A DNA stretch of 64,000 bases from Struthidea cinerea (lineage: Eukaryota; Chordata; Aves; Passeriformes; Corcoracidae), in assembly GCA_013397865.1 (NCBI GenBank), contig VZTI01004115.1, forward strand, positions 248,001-312,000, in the 5' to 3' direction. Position numbers and translations under genes: made by a program. This document shows, in pieces, positions 30,916 to 43,623 of the stretch; position 1 is the stretch's first letter, and the number at the start of each line of letters is the position of its first letter. The notes beneath the pieces were generated by a model, which was given only the letters and a program-made list of their open reading frames with translations, searched no databases and was not told where the DNA came from.

Positions 30916-31204
30916 CTATGTTGGAACATTAATTCCTTTTTGAACTGAATAAAAAATCCTTAAGTCTGAACAGTATTCCATGTTACACAAGAGATATGTT
31001 GCAGGCAGACTGGTATTTGCAAAATCCCACAGTTATTGACTTTCAGCTTCAAACTGTCCCTTTGATTCTTTAACCAAGGCTCAGCTGACTGGACAAGCTG
31101 CCAGGTAACCTCCAGGATTCTCATGAGGTGACTCACCCTGATATTACTGACTGGTTCAGGAATCACCCTCTGCTTGGTGAACACTGGGCAGAAAAAGCAG
31201 GGCT

Positions 31205-31845
31205 TTGACCTTGCACTGCTTTTGGCCAGAGTGTGCCCAGATGGCCAAGAAGGCCAGTGGCATCCTGGCCTGGATCAGCAATAGCGTGGCCAGCAGGACC
31301 AGGGCCGGGATTGTCCCCCAGTACTCAGCACTGGTGAGGCCACACCTTTATAACTGTGAACAGTCCTGGACCCCTCTCTACAACAAAGACATTGAGGTGC
31401 TGAAGTGAGTCCAGAGAAGGGCAATGGGGCTGGTGAAGGGTCAGGAGCACAATTCCCATGAGGAGCAGCTGGGGTTGTTTAGCCTGGAGAAAAGGAGGCT
31501 CAGGGGAGACCTTATTGCTCTCAACAACTATCTGAAAGGAGGTTGTAGCCAGATGTGGAGTTGGTCTCTGCTCCCATGTAACAAGTGGTTGGACAAGAGA
31601 AAATGGCCTCAGGTTGTGCCAGGGGACATTTAGATTAGATATTAAGAAAAATCTATTCACCGAAAGGATTGTCCAGCACTGGAAGAGGCTGCTCGAGGAA
31701 GTGGTGCAGTTACTTTCTCTGGAGATATTCAAAAGACATGGCACGTAGGAACACTGTTTAGTGATGGACTTGGCAGTGCTGAGTTAATTATTGGACCTGA
31801 TGATCTTCGAGTTATTTTGCAACCTTAATGATTCTAAGACTTTGG
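31205..31845 (+). mobile_element. CR1 LINE, 3' region fragment
   Basis: GTGCCCAGATGGCCAAGAAG, GGCATCCTGGCCTGGATCAG, CAGTACTCAGCACTGGTGAG and the tail TGGACCTGATGATCTTCGAG follow the CR1 3' region over about 640 bp. Orientation is opposite to the two preceding CR1 pieces. The frame is broken. Confidence 0.93.
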
Positions 31846-34800
31846 CTTTAGGAAGTTTTTATCTTGTCAGTATTAAGAACTTTGTTCTTCAGTGATGTAA
31901 AGAAATATATGCAAGTTGTCTTTCTGGAAACAAAGTAGCCAGTAAACAAGTTTACTGTTGTGTTTTCTTCTTCCAATATACAAAGCAGTTATAGTAATTC
32001 TGCTGATTGGGACCCAACAAGTTAATGGCTGTGCATTATACACTGGTTTACACTGTGGTAACTGCAGACTCGGGTAATGTTGGATGAGGGATTACAGTTT
32101 CCTCCTAAGCATACGCAAAATAATACTGCTGGCTTTATTTAAAATGCTGTGCTTTGGCTCTGCAATAATAGAGCAAAAGCTCTTCCTCGCATCCTACAAT
32201 TTCACTCTTTTTCCTAAGCCCTTGGAAAATAAATTACCTCCTTTTAGTCTGAACAGCTAATTAGGAGTTGTGGCTTTCTTTCAGCAGGATGAAATACAAG
32301 TTGGATCTGAGTTTGTGTACCTTGAGCAGCCCCACGACAACACATAGCATTAGGTACTTTTCTCTCTTAAGTACAAGCCTATAGTCCTCTCAGAAATCTC
32401 TCCAGCTTCTCCACCTTTTTTGTTCACAAACATGTGTCTGCAAATCCAAGTGAAAACCAAGCTGCTTCATTCACAGTCTGCTCCCAGGGAAGTACTTATA
32501 TGCCCTGTTGCTTTTTCTCCCAGGGTTTTCAGCTTGGGTCAGTGGCTCCCATATCATGGAAGAATATACGCCCTTTATGTCCCATTTTGTGACCATTGGA
32601 TTTAGTGAGCTCTGTGTCTCCAGCTCCACAATCTGTGTCTCTTCATAACCAGCATGTAGAGAGCTACTTTAGCAGCACGGTACCTACACCAGCAGCACTG
32701 CCATGTGGCACTCCTGTGGTACTTTCATCTCCGAGTGTTCCCAAAGACTTGGCAGCCTGTGTCTCCCAGCCCCTGCATGGCTTGCTGCTTTAGAAACTGC
32801 TCCTCCCTGCTCTCTCTTATTTCTTAATAAATGACACGTGCAGCCTTGAAACAGATTGATTCCTGGCAGGAGCAGGAGTGCAGATTGGATTAGCAAACTG
32901 GGAAGGGTTAGCTGCTCTGTGGGAAATGGTGGGGTTTTTTCCCTCTTTGCTGCATCACAGAGTGGAACAGAAGACTCCTGTTCCTGCAGTTCTCCCAAAG
33001 GACTTTAAAACAGCCAGATCCCTTTCTCCCCCCAATCTGCTGACTCCCGAGGTCTGTCTGTAGTGTTGTGCGACAGTTCCTGTGGGCAGGAGCAAAGATG
33101 GTCTTGTGGTGAAGTCACTTGGCAAAGGCAGCGGGTTCAGCTCCCAGCCCAGATGCAGAATCTTTGTGATCTTATCAGTGCAGGTCCAAGCTGTACCTTC
33201 TCCCTCTCCCCAGAGCTCATAGCTGTGAGTGTGCATGCTTGGCATGCAAACAGTGCTGAAATTAATTCTACTGGGAGAAAAACAGAAGGTACAAAGCAGC
33301 ATTTCCATTAACAATGTAATGTACTGTATTAGAAAACTGAGCTGCCAGCTGCTATGCTATGCACACCTTTGCATTCTATCTCTAATCGCTAACTCATCCT
33401 CCTTCCCAAAGGATCCAAATCCTCACAGGGAGTCTTTTCTGAGAGATGGCACTTGTTTCATGGGGTAAGAAAATAACTAAATCCCTTCCAGAGAAACATA
33501 CTCTCTGACACTGAAGCCTGTTGTTTTCACTCCTCCAGGGGTGAATTTGTTCACTTTCTTTGTTTTGTAACAACCACGTCTCTAACTTTAAAACACATCC
33601 TTCAGCAAAATCCCGGGTCACCAATAGTAAGTGTCTAAACCTTGCATAAAGCAATGCAGGACAAAGACAGAAACGCTGCAGTCAAAGCACTTGACTGAAA
33701 TCAGTGATTGTTTTTTCTCCTGCTGACAGGAACTGCTGCACACAGTGAGAAATGCTGCGGTGACAAACTGTACTCCTGTGGTCCTCCTGGACCACCCTAT
33801 GGCAGACTGAACAGTCTTGCTGCTACCGCAAACCACTTTTGAAACAAAAGATTTTGCAAGAATGAACAAGACCCTTCTTGTCCCTGTTTTTGTCAGCCAG
33901 ATCTTGAAGCTCGTCTGACTCTCCTCCTGACTGCTAGTGTTGACCTAAGGCAAGCGGCAGGAATATAAAGCAGGCTCTAGTGAAGGTGGGGCCAGTCTCA
34001 GTAGGGCAGCACAGGCTTGAACTAGAACATGCTGGCCATAAAGCCACATCCGTATGGGCTCACACACCAAGGCTTAACAGGTAAGACCCCAAGTGTCTTT
34101 TTCTTATTTTTAATCGGGACTGATGTTTACTGAATGTTCAAGGTTGGCAGTATTAAATGAAATTGACAATTCTCCTATGAAAATGCCTTTGAAGTTTAAA
34201 TTATCTGTTTTCTTTGCCATCAGCAGTAACCAAAATGGGAAGAACAGTCAAGAAAATTAATCTTTGTCCAGAACCCCGTGGAGGGTTGACCTTGACTGAC
34301 TGCCAGACATCCACCCAGCTGCTTTCTCACTCCTCTCCTTGAAAGGGCTGGGGGAGAAAATGACACAGAAAATCTCATGGTATGATAAAAGTGCAGTTGT
34401 TAAGAAAAGCAAAAGCTGCACATGGAAACAAAGTAAAAAGAGGAATTCATTCACTACAACCCATCAGCAGGCAGATGTCCAGCTAGTTTTTGGGAAGCAA
34501 GGCCTCAATAGGCATAGCAGTTGCTTGGGAAGACAGATGACATCACCACAAATATTCTCCCAGCATCCTCCTTTCCTTCAGCTATTATTTCTATGGCGGA
34601 TATCATATGGCATGGGTTATCCCTTTGGTTATTTGGGTCAGCTGGCCCAGTTATTCCCTTTCTCAATCTCTTGCCCATCTCCAGCCTATAGACCTTCAAA
34701 GTTGTTGGTTGGAGAGAAAGCCCTGACACTGTGCTAGCACTGCTCAGCAGTACCCAAACCCGTTTGCTACCAGTGCTATTTTAACCACAGATGAAAGGCA

Positions 34801-36204
34801 CAGACCCTATAGGTTGCTGTGAAGGAAATTAAGTCCATCCCAACCAAACCCAGTACAAAGCCAGTTTGAATGCTGTCTGACAAACCACTGAATTTCAGAG
34901 ACCATCCTCATACAAGTTAGCCTGAAATCAGACACAGTTCTATGAACTCTTTGATTGAAGCTGCAAATAACTTCCACCTGGAGTTTAAAGTAAACCAAGA
35001 TACTTTCAGTTTAGAACTGTGTGATTTTGCTGATGGCTTTTCAGTCATGCCCTGAAATACACAGACTGGATTTTTTTGACTGTATACACAAAGTCACATC
35101 TTTTCAGTGTGACCAGACTAAGTGACTCTGTGCTTCAAGTGAAGGAGAGAAAAATTAATGTAAGTCACAGACCTGTCTACCTACCTCCAAGGTGACCATG
35201 CATGATGTTTTCAGAAGAGAGAGGTTAAATGTGCTGTCAACTCGAAAAGTACTGGTGCCTGTCAAACTTGTGCTGAATGCTTGCAGTTGCCCTGTTTGAA
35301 TCAGTTGTCAGGCTGGGTCAACATGTTGCTGAGCTCTGTTGTGAATTCTCACTGACCTTTTGGAAAGAAAGCAAGCTGGAAAACAGGGGGGACGCTGACA
35401 AAATCACTCATATCACAAGAAGGTTCCTGAACAGAGGCCTCTTACTTCTAATTCCCACATGTAATGGCCAAGAAGGGTCATTTGGCTCCTGCTCCCATTC
35501 TATACAAGTGAATAAATAGTGCTGAGTGTGCTGCTGGCCTTCTTCTGAAGGGGCATCAATATCAGGCATACATCTGCATGGATATATCCATGGTAAAAGC
35601 CAACTGGATACAGAAGGGAGCAGTGTAAGAAGCAGTAGGATCTGGCATAGTTTATTTGAGCTCAGAACGAGTGTATCTAACTGCAGCATATAGCTATATT
35701 AATAAATTGTACAGATCCATGTAAGTCATTCTGTGTTAAGACCCGAAGTCCCCAGTATTTTATAGTTGTGTAAAGGAAGCCTGGCATGCAAAGGAAGGAG
35801 TTAAGATGGTTAGGAGAATTATGAATTGTTAGTACAGCCAACAGGCCACCCATAAATGTGTATCAAATGTTGAGCTCAGCAGGAGTTAGTTACAAAACTA
35901 GGACACTTAATGAGTCATGAAGAGCCAGGAATAATGAGACATAGCATTAAACAAACCATTTCTGCCTCTCCTTGGCTTGTCCAGAGATGATGGCAAGAAG
36001 CCCTCTGCTGTTTCAGCTTTTCCTGTCAAAATAAAACTTTCGAGTCACACTGAATTATAGCTGTGGCTGAGCTGCCTCAGCCAGGGAGCTGGTGCCGCCT
36101 TGGCGGCCCTGGTGGGAGAAGGATAAGCTGGCAGCCAGCATTTCTTCTCCACTCCTTTGCAGGTCATCGATTGTAGCATTTTGTAGTGTTACATTCTTAG
36201 CTCT
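31846..36204. other. Intergenic, no gene recognised
   Basis: About 4.4 kb without a recognisable gene. A possible SINE relic lies at 33090-33190. A stretch ending in AATAAA at 36030-36035 might be another, older LTR. Otherwise nothing was identified. Confidence 0.5.
33090..33190 (+). mobile_element. Possible tRNA-derived SINE relic (MIR/AmnSINE-like)
   Basis: GGTTCAGCTCC (33134-33144) resembles a Pol III B box with one mismatch. The surrounding GGTCTTGTGGTGAAGTCACT and AATCTTTGTGATCTTATCAG resemble the core of old amniote SINEs. The match is loose and could be chance. Confidence 0.3.
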
Positions 36205-36787
36205 TGTCCTAGTTTGGACAAATTTGGAGGAGAATACCCTCTGATAGAAGTCAGGTCACAACCACCCCTCCCCCCCCAGGTTCGGGAAAAATTTTCCTCA
36301 AAGGAAAGTGAAAGAGATAACAAGCTATTTATTTAACAAACACACAGGTGGGGAATAATAATGCTAAATAATGAGATCGATCTCTCTGTGGAGAGAAAAC
36401 CTGAGAAGATTTCAGAGGTCCTCTGTAGGTGCGGTCTCTCCTCCTCGGAGCTGGTCGGCGAGGGGCCACCCCCCCCCGGGCCTCCGGGAAAATTCTCCTG
36501 ATGTGTTCAGATGTTGTTGAAACAGTCCAGAAGAGAAGAAAAGAGCAAAAAAACCCCAAAATCCTAGGAAAACAAAATTCAACCCTCCGTCTCTCGCTGG
36601 GAGAAAAAAGAGCTGAAAAAAAACCAAGGGTACCGCAGAAACAGAGGAGCGTATCTCAGTGTCCTTGAAACAACTGCTTTGAAAAGTTTGTTTTCTGTCC
36701 TTCTCAGGCTCCGTTTAAAGACACAGAAAAGATTGGTGGGCATAGGGTAGTGATAGGGGATACACATTATAAAGTCACCCCAAGACA
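36205..36787 (-). mobile_element. Solo retroviral LTR with 5-bp target duplication
   Basis: A 583-bp LTR. On its own strand it starts TGTCTTGGGGTGACTTTATA and ends TTGTCCAAACTAGGACA, with a TATA-like TTTATAAT near the start and TAAATAAATAG towards the end. It is flanked by perfect 5-bp duplications GCTCT (36200-36204 and 36788-36792). No internal viral sequence remains, so it is a solo LTR from recombination. Its 5' part recurs at 267-447. Confidence 0.9.
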
Positions 36788-36792
36788 GCTCT

Positions 36793-39700
36793 CCCTCTGC
36801 TTCCAGCTCCTTGCACAAGAAACTATTAATAGTTACATAACAATGAAGAGTGGGAGAGGAAGAGGTCTTAGAGTAGGGTGGGAATTTGAAACATACCCTG
36901 CATGTCTGAGGGTAAGTCCTGTTAAGTGTTAGAAGTGCTTAGCCAGTCAATGGCTAACACTGTTGCTAGACTTCCCCTCACAATGGCTGTCAGGAACTGG
37001 AGTACCTCCAGCAAGCTGTCATTGCTCCAGCCACCCTCCACCTGGCCCAGGTGCAGCATTGAAGCTGAGATCCTTGCCTTAGAGCTGGCCTGAACTGTGG
37101 GGAATGTGTGTTGTATCTAGGCGTGGCTCAAATTCCTAGCTTGACCTCAGGCCTTCCTTACTACTTCGGCCTTGCCTGGACAACACTGGACTGCAGCTGG
37201 TTATGGTTATTGCCACTGGACCTACCCTCATCACCTTGTCTGGCTCCCAGCTCAGCCCAGTCTTGCCATTCCTGGACTGCACTGTCACTCATGGAGGTGC
37301 TCAACCTCATGGCCGTGGGGATTGTATGTGGTGCCAAGGGTGAACTCACACTGCTGCCAGTAAAAATTCTCAAAGCAGTTGCTAACAGGAGTCAGTGAGA
37401 AGAAACTCAGGTGTTGCTGGAAATGGCTCACACAGCATAAGGGCCATTATGCTTGGCCATCTTTTCTGGCCTGCTGCTCCTGACACCGATCATAACCAGC
37501 AGCAGATGTTTCTTTTTTCCCCATTTCTCTGCAGGTTTTGCTCTGCCCACAAAAGAAAGGACTAGATCTGCCTCATTCAGTTTGGCTATCAGAAAAGTAG
37601 CAGTGCCTGCTGTGAACTCTGCCTGCTTCTCTCTGACATGGTGGGGGGAGTTTCAGATGGTGAGTCCTCCTATCCCAAAACACGTCGGAGAGACTGTGAA
37701 CCATCCCTTGGAGATTCATTTTTTTCTCCATGGGTTGTGGAAAGAGTTTAGTGTAGTCCAGATACTTTCTAGCTTCCTAAGTATCCACTGTGTGACAGAG
37801 TGCCATGGCTTGTGCAGCTTGGAGCAAAATGTTACATACCCTTTACTGCACCTGGATGATGCTCCTCTAAGTTCTTCCCAGACCCACGGGTGAAATTCTG
37901 GACTTGCTGACAGCAAAGGAGAGCCCTATGAAAAATGGCTCTGGCCTACAAAGCTTTCAGATTCCCTGCAATGTCTTACTTGAAGTTACCTGATGGGTTT
38001 AGCTGGATTTTCTTTTACAAACAGAATCAGAGTATAGGGAAAAGCCTGCTGTGTGAAGATCCAACCAGGAGGGGCCAGGGAAACTTTAATCCCCAACAGA
38101 TATGGCCACTCCTGCTTATCAAGACAGAAATACAGTGCCCCAACAGTTGGTTTGGTGTTAGGAACTTTGCCTGTCAAGGTAGAGTCCACTTAAGAAGGAC
38201 TTGGAGGAAGCCTCATTTTGTGGGATCATCAAGTCCAAAACTCATCCACAGCCTGAAATTAATTTTCAACTTGAAAAAGAAGTAGGACTTTATAGACAAT
38301 GACACTTTTAGAAGTCACAAATTTCTCTTTTGTACAGGAAGATTCTCCAACCCTGTGTGGGGAAAAAAAACCTCCAGCCTGAAATCTGTGATAGATGAGC
38401 CTTGAAGGAGAAGCAGCTCTGTTGTACTGCTACATAGAAAAAGATACTCACTTTATTTTGCTTTATATATTTTCTTAGAAGTCTGGAGCTTAAATTTTAA
38501 ATCAAGTCTTTGGGAACACACTGTGAAGCAGACCATCAGTATGAATAAAATACGTTAGTAGGAACATGTTGAATTTAGTGTGACTATTTGGCAATCTCTG
38601 TATTGCAGTGGGGAAGGACTTAGTTGTGGCAATGCAGAGTGGTTTTTTCTTTGCTCAAGTGAAAGATAGAATACAAATGAGGCTGTTGCTGCAGAATGCC
38701 AGCTAGTGGGAAAGATACACCATGTCCAGACTGGGTATTTCAGTGTTTTAAAAAAAAATTATGGATATAATACTAAATACTAAAGCTTTAAACTTCTGAC
38801 CCATAGAGATAGAAAGGCAGAGCAGTGGTGTCCCTGGACTCTTGTTATCATTGTATAAATCAAGAACATTCACTAAACAAGAATTATGCCTTAGCATTGC
38901 AGAACCCTTTATACGTCAGGTTTCATCTCCCTTTTTGGGGAGACTGGGTAAGGCAGCTGCCAAGGTTAAAAATTGCCTCATAAATTAATGTTTCCATACT
39001 TCTCTAGATAACCTCCTATCAGAGGGGCTTGCTCCTTGTGTAAACCACTTTTATTTACAGTGCCATATCCCCCTAATTCAACCAGTGTAATTGTGATTTC
39101 AATCCTTAAAGGGAAGATTTCTACCCATGATGTGATCCTTGCAGGACTCTTTAGACACAGTGCTTTTCCTGCTCACCTACAGCCCCTCACTCCATCCCCT
39201 TACATGCATCTGCTTCCTTCCTACTCACCCACAAATGTTTTAGCCCAACCCAATACTCTTCTCCTACACTCTCAGCACTGCTGAGGGGCTTTTTATTCCC
39301 TCAACCTATTTCAACTTCCTCTGCCTCCTTCACTTGCTGCTCAGTCTTCTCCCTGCTCTCTACTGGATATATCTCACTCACTTTCATCCCAGCATCTTTA
39401 AAAGCAGATCCAGTTGTGGTGGCAGCCACTTGCAAAATGCTTAACAGATGGCAACTGATGACTTTGTGGTACTCTGCTCCCTGATTCTTCTTACCTTCTT
39501 TGATTCAAACAATGTGTACACAGCACATTGGGAGCAGGAGCATTCAAAGTTCTTCCTGCTTTTCTTTGAATTATTTCAGAATCTTCCTGTGACCTGAAGC
39601 TAAGTGAAATGCAAAACTATATTGCTTGCCATTCTCCTCAGCACATGGGAGCTGATCAAACTCAGTTTCTACAACCAGCCTTTTAGTTTTACAGACCAGT

Positions 39701-39900
39701 ATCATGGTGAAAGCTATGCAGAAGGGCCCATCCATCTCTGTACTCATGCTTTTCATGGTGAATCCTTCCTTTCTTTGTGTGCAACATACTGTCAGGAGAG
39801 AGTTTGTCGTGACTCAGGCACAGTCATGGTATCCCCATCTTCTGCTGCTGTGTTGGTCTTGCTTCAAGCTCCAGGGAGGCAGCTCTCTCTTGTTCCTAAC
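36793..39900. other. Intergenic, no gene recognised
   Basis: About 3.1 kb. A GC-richer patch at 37010-37400 has open frames without any family I recognise. Nothing else was identified. Confidence 0.5.
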
Positions 39901-39906
39901 ATAGTC

Positions 39907-40285
39907 TGTTGGGGTGCACTATGTGCTGAAAGAGAGATAGGCCCTGAGGATCAGAGAGAGGGCCTCTTTCCTGGGCCCAGAGGTGACCCTGGGAGTGCAT
40001 CCAGGTCACTGGAGACAGACTGAGAGAAGATTGTGTGTTTATGGACAGACTGGGCCTGTGAGCAGTGTTAATTGTAGTTTGTGGCCTTATAGGGTATTGT
40101 TTGCCTATTACCATACTAGGTAAAATCTGTGTAATACCCCAGGTGATTGGGGTGAACATCTTCCCTGTTTATACGATGTTATATCCTGTTGGGTGCTGGT
40201 ATTTAAGGAATTCTGACTGCACAATAAATGGCTTTGCATTCTTCCACCTGATAAGCAAGGTCCTTGCCCATGCGTCATTACTGCA
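39907..40285 (+). mobile_element. Solo retroviral LTR with 6-bp target duplication
   Basis: A 379-bp LTR starting TGTTGGGGTGCACTATGTGC and ending GCGTCATTACTGCA. It has a TATA-like TATTTAAGG near 40200 and AATAAA at 40223-40228. It is flanked by perfect ATAGTC duplications (39901-39906 and 40286-40291). The 6-bp duplication fits a class II element. No coding sequence is present. Confidence 0.92.
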
Positions 40286-40291
40286 ATAGTC

Positions 40292-43049
40292 CACCAGTCC
40301 CTGCAGTGACCAGAGCTGCCCACAGCACACAGTCACAAACAGAATGACTGCAAGCAGAATTGCAAAGCCTGGTGCTGTTATGTCTGTATCAGTCTTCCAC
40401 AGCTGGCTGAGATGCCTCTCCTGCTGGGCCCAATAATAGGGAGGTTGCATTTCTCCATAATTTCCCCGAGGACTGAACACATCTCATCAACTGAAAGAAA
40501 AAGGGTGGTGACTCACCCCTCGACCTGTTTTAATTCTTTCCAGGATAGTTCTTCTCATGAAGAATTGAGAATGTCTGGGATATACCCATGGGAGAAGCTA
40601 ATATGCTAAAATCTGACTCAAATCCAAATGAAAATTTGAAATATGATAAAACACTCGCTGCACAACAGTCACCAAAGTTAAAGTCCTTTTTCTTTACAGT
40701 TATATAACTTCCCCCTAGTGCAGAGCAAGACCCCATTTCCCATCCCTTTGCTTTGCCTTGTGGGGCTGTGTCAACTCCTTGACCCTTCCTTGTTTTACTT
40801 CACTGTAGAAAGAGCTTGAACAAAGCAGGAAAACTGAGCCCCTAATCTTAAAAATCTCCGTCATATTTTTAGTGAAATTATGAAGCTTTTTTTTTCCTTG
40901 TTCTTAGACATAGTTTCTGCAGAGGGATCACAGGGATGAGATCTGCTCCTGACAGCAATGCTGCCTTTTTTTCAGGCAGTCATAGAAAAGGTCCTTCTGA
41001 CCTGCAGAGCAATCTCAGAGCAGAGTTACCTCTACCCTCCCACCTCTTGAGAGCTGTCAGGCAGTTGACAACTTCAGTTGACAGCTTATGGACTTTTATC
41101 CTATTTTCCTGCAGCACAACCTCTCCCAAATACCAGCATCTCTCTCTTGTCTGAGTGGACCTATATTGCATCTGGCACCGGATTTATCTTGATTTTTGAC
41201 TCTATTTGGGACAAATTCTTCTGACTTGCCTATCACATAGCACACTGCTCACTCAGACTTCTTAGATGTGCTGTGCATGGTGCACAGGAACACAACTGCA
41301 ACATGTGACACCGTGGTGAGAGGTCTCTTCCCTGGGACCTCTTGGAGGGAGAAGCTGACACTCACCGCATTATCTGGACCTTGTTCAGAAGCAAAGGTGC
41401 AAAAGTATTTCTTGGTGCCAGAGTCTAGACAGTCACAGGTTTGATCAGGACTGAATTTAAACAGTTTCCTACAGAGGGTACTGTCCTGCTCATGGCCCTA
41501 GGGAGACCTTGGGGCACAGCATGCAGAGGGATATCCCTAGGAGTTTAGGGCTGATGATGTTGTTAGCATTGGCTTGTCCTTGCCTAATACCTTATTCTTG
41601 GAAGAAAGGAAAAGTCAGGATTGGGTGTCTCTTGGACAGAACGTTAGTTGATCAGAGCAAAGATATTTCGAGGTGATTTCTTCTGGTAAAGGATTACTTT
41701 CTTGCTTAAGAGTTGCTTGTTGTTTGTGCTCTGTGGCAGTGAAAAGCCAGTAAGTGATGAGAGTTCCCACAGCTGGAACTGCATTTGTGACATTGCTTGG
41801 CACCGTCCTGTTCTTATGGCTTGACCCTGTCTCAGGATTTCAAATCTTTGGATCCAGTCCAGGATTTCTGAAGAAGTCATCAGTCTTTCCTAGCAGTAAG
41901 AGGTCGTGCTGAAAGTACAGTGGGTTAATGATGATGGTGATAAAAATACCAATAAAAATAGTCTGACAAAATTTCCCTCAACAACCCTTTTCACATATTT
42001 TCTGTTTTGATGCAACATTTCTGGGTTTTTTGACAGAAACAGAAGCACTTTTTCATCCTTCCATTAAAAAAACCGTTTTTGTTTGTTTATTTTCCCCCTC
42101 CTTTTCTCCCTTTATACCAGTTGCTAAGGGAAACAGAGTAAACAAGAGGAGAAAAGTGAGAGGGATAAAGGAAAAGAAAACAATTCAGGTTTTGGTATTT
42201 TGAATAAATTTTTTCAACCAAACCCATATATATCATCATGAAAAAATACAAGAAAACTCCTTTCAGCAAAAGCTGCCGGTTCTCTGTGCTTTCTCAAATC
42301 AATTCCTGCTGCATTGTGTCCCCCGATAGCATGAGGTATCCAGAAAATGTTGGCTCCTGACAACATGGCTGGTTTGGTTTTAGAACTGCAGAAATGTAAT
42401 GGTAAACAGCAAATCTTACGTATTTTCTTAACAATTATCCAGAGCTGCTGCTTCACTTTAGAAAGTAACTTTAGGTTGCTCCTTTCTGCACCAGTGATCA
42501 AAGCCTCCTGAGACTCTGCACATGCTGGTCTGGGAGGTGTGCTGCAGGTGTGCTGGAGTCCTTCTCTGAGAGGATTATTATTATTAGTAGTAGTAGTAGT
42601 ATTAGTAGTATTATTATTATTATTAATGAGAAGCTTCAGCTGCCGTTCTTGAGCTGAAATCAGTGAAGCTCTGCAGAAAGCAGGAGGTGAATAGCAGTGA
42701 TGCAGCAAAACTGTTTCCTAGTTTGTTTTTTTTTCCTAGAAAAAATCTTTTCTACAAGGGCTCACACTGCTCTGCAGAGACCAAAAGAGTCAAAACAAGC
42801 TCTGTACACTTTTAGGCAGTATCAAACATATTTTAGCAAAACTGATGCTCTTTATTGAGTTCTAGAATACTTTTCCACTAGGTAGCCAACAATTATGCAC
42901 AGCAGAATGGGGAAGGAGGTTTGAGCAATGCAGTCCCAAACTAGTAAAATAGTGAAGAGTTCAAAAGGAAAGGATCTCTAATCTAATGCAAAACTTGATA
43001 TATGTTTTCAAGATATGTCTCAGCTGCAGCAGTAAAGTAGTGTAGAATT
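40292..43049. other. Intergenic, no gene recognised
   Basis: About 2.8 kb with only a trinucleotide microsatellite (42574-42626). No open frame resembles a known family. Confidence 0.5.
42574..42626. repeat. (ATT)n/(AGT)n microsatellite
   Basis: Blocks of ATT, then GTA/AGT units, then ATT again over 53 bp. The mixed pattern suggests point mutations spread within a trinucleotide array. Confidence 0.95.
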
Positions 43050-43055
43050 TTCTGA

Positions 43056-43623
43056 TGGTTTGGACGGTCAGGATGGCTAGAGACGAGAGATCTCTGAAGA
43101 TAGGTCTTTGAGCATGAGATTTATTGTGAAGGGCGTGGTTGCAGGGGCCCTGCTCAGAGCTGCCAGCCGCAGCTCGGAGCAGGGCAGGAAAGCAAGAGAG
43201 AGGAAGAGGTGCACACGAGAGCAAGTGCACAAGAGAGGAGAGGAGAAGTGCAGAAGTGAAGAGCAGAAGTGAGGAGGTTCTCCCTTACAATACTATAAAT
43301 CTTCTTCTGTGCTGACTATTCTAATTTGCATTAACCAATCTAGTACAAGATACAAATCCCATAGCATTTACATACAGCCTATAAGAATCATTACATTACC
43401 ATACTGTGTTACATTTTAAGCCCTAAAAACTACTCTTTGGACCCCTTCTGCCAAGCTGGTAGGGTCTGCTCTGACCCTTGGACCTGTCTGCAAGCAGAGG
43501 GTATTGTTCAATCAAAAGGGGATTACCTTCTGCTGGCTATACCATTGTTTTCCAGTTGTTCAGTAACTAAGGCTTGGTATCGCAAAGCTTGCCTTCATTT
43601 CAATCTCGCTTATAGTTTCCACA
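43056..43623 (-). mobile_element. Solo retroviral LTR, boundaries inferred
   Basis: On the minus strand the element starts TGTGGAAACTATAAGCGAG and ends CCGTCCAAACCA. It has a TATA-like TTTATAGTATT and AATAAA at 43125-43120, followed by a U5-like end. Flanking 6-mers TTCTGA (43050-43055) and TTCTCA (43624-43629) differ at one base. The repeat may extend to about 43683, in which case the ends are misplaced. It has no coding sequence. Confidence 0.75.

Noticed and set aside
33100..33175. tRNA gene
   Set aside because: A B-box-like motif exists, but no cloverleaf with paired acceptor and anticodon stems can be built.
36412..36818. Open frames over the 36.2-36.8 kb LTR
   Set aside because: These are translations of LTR sequence, not viral or host genes.
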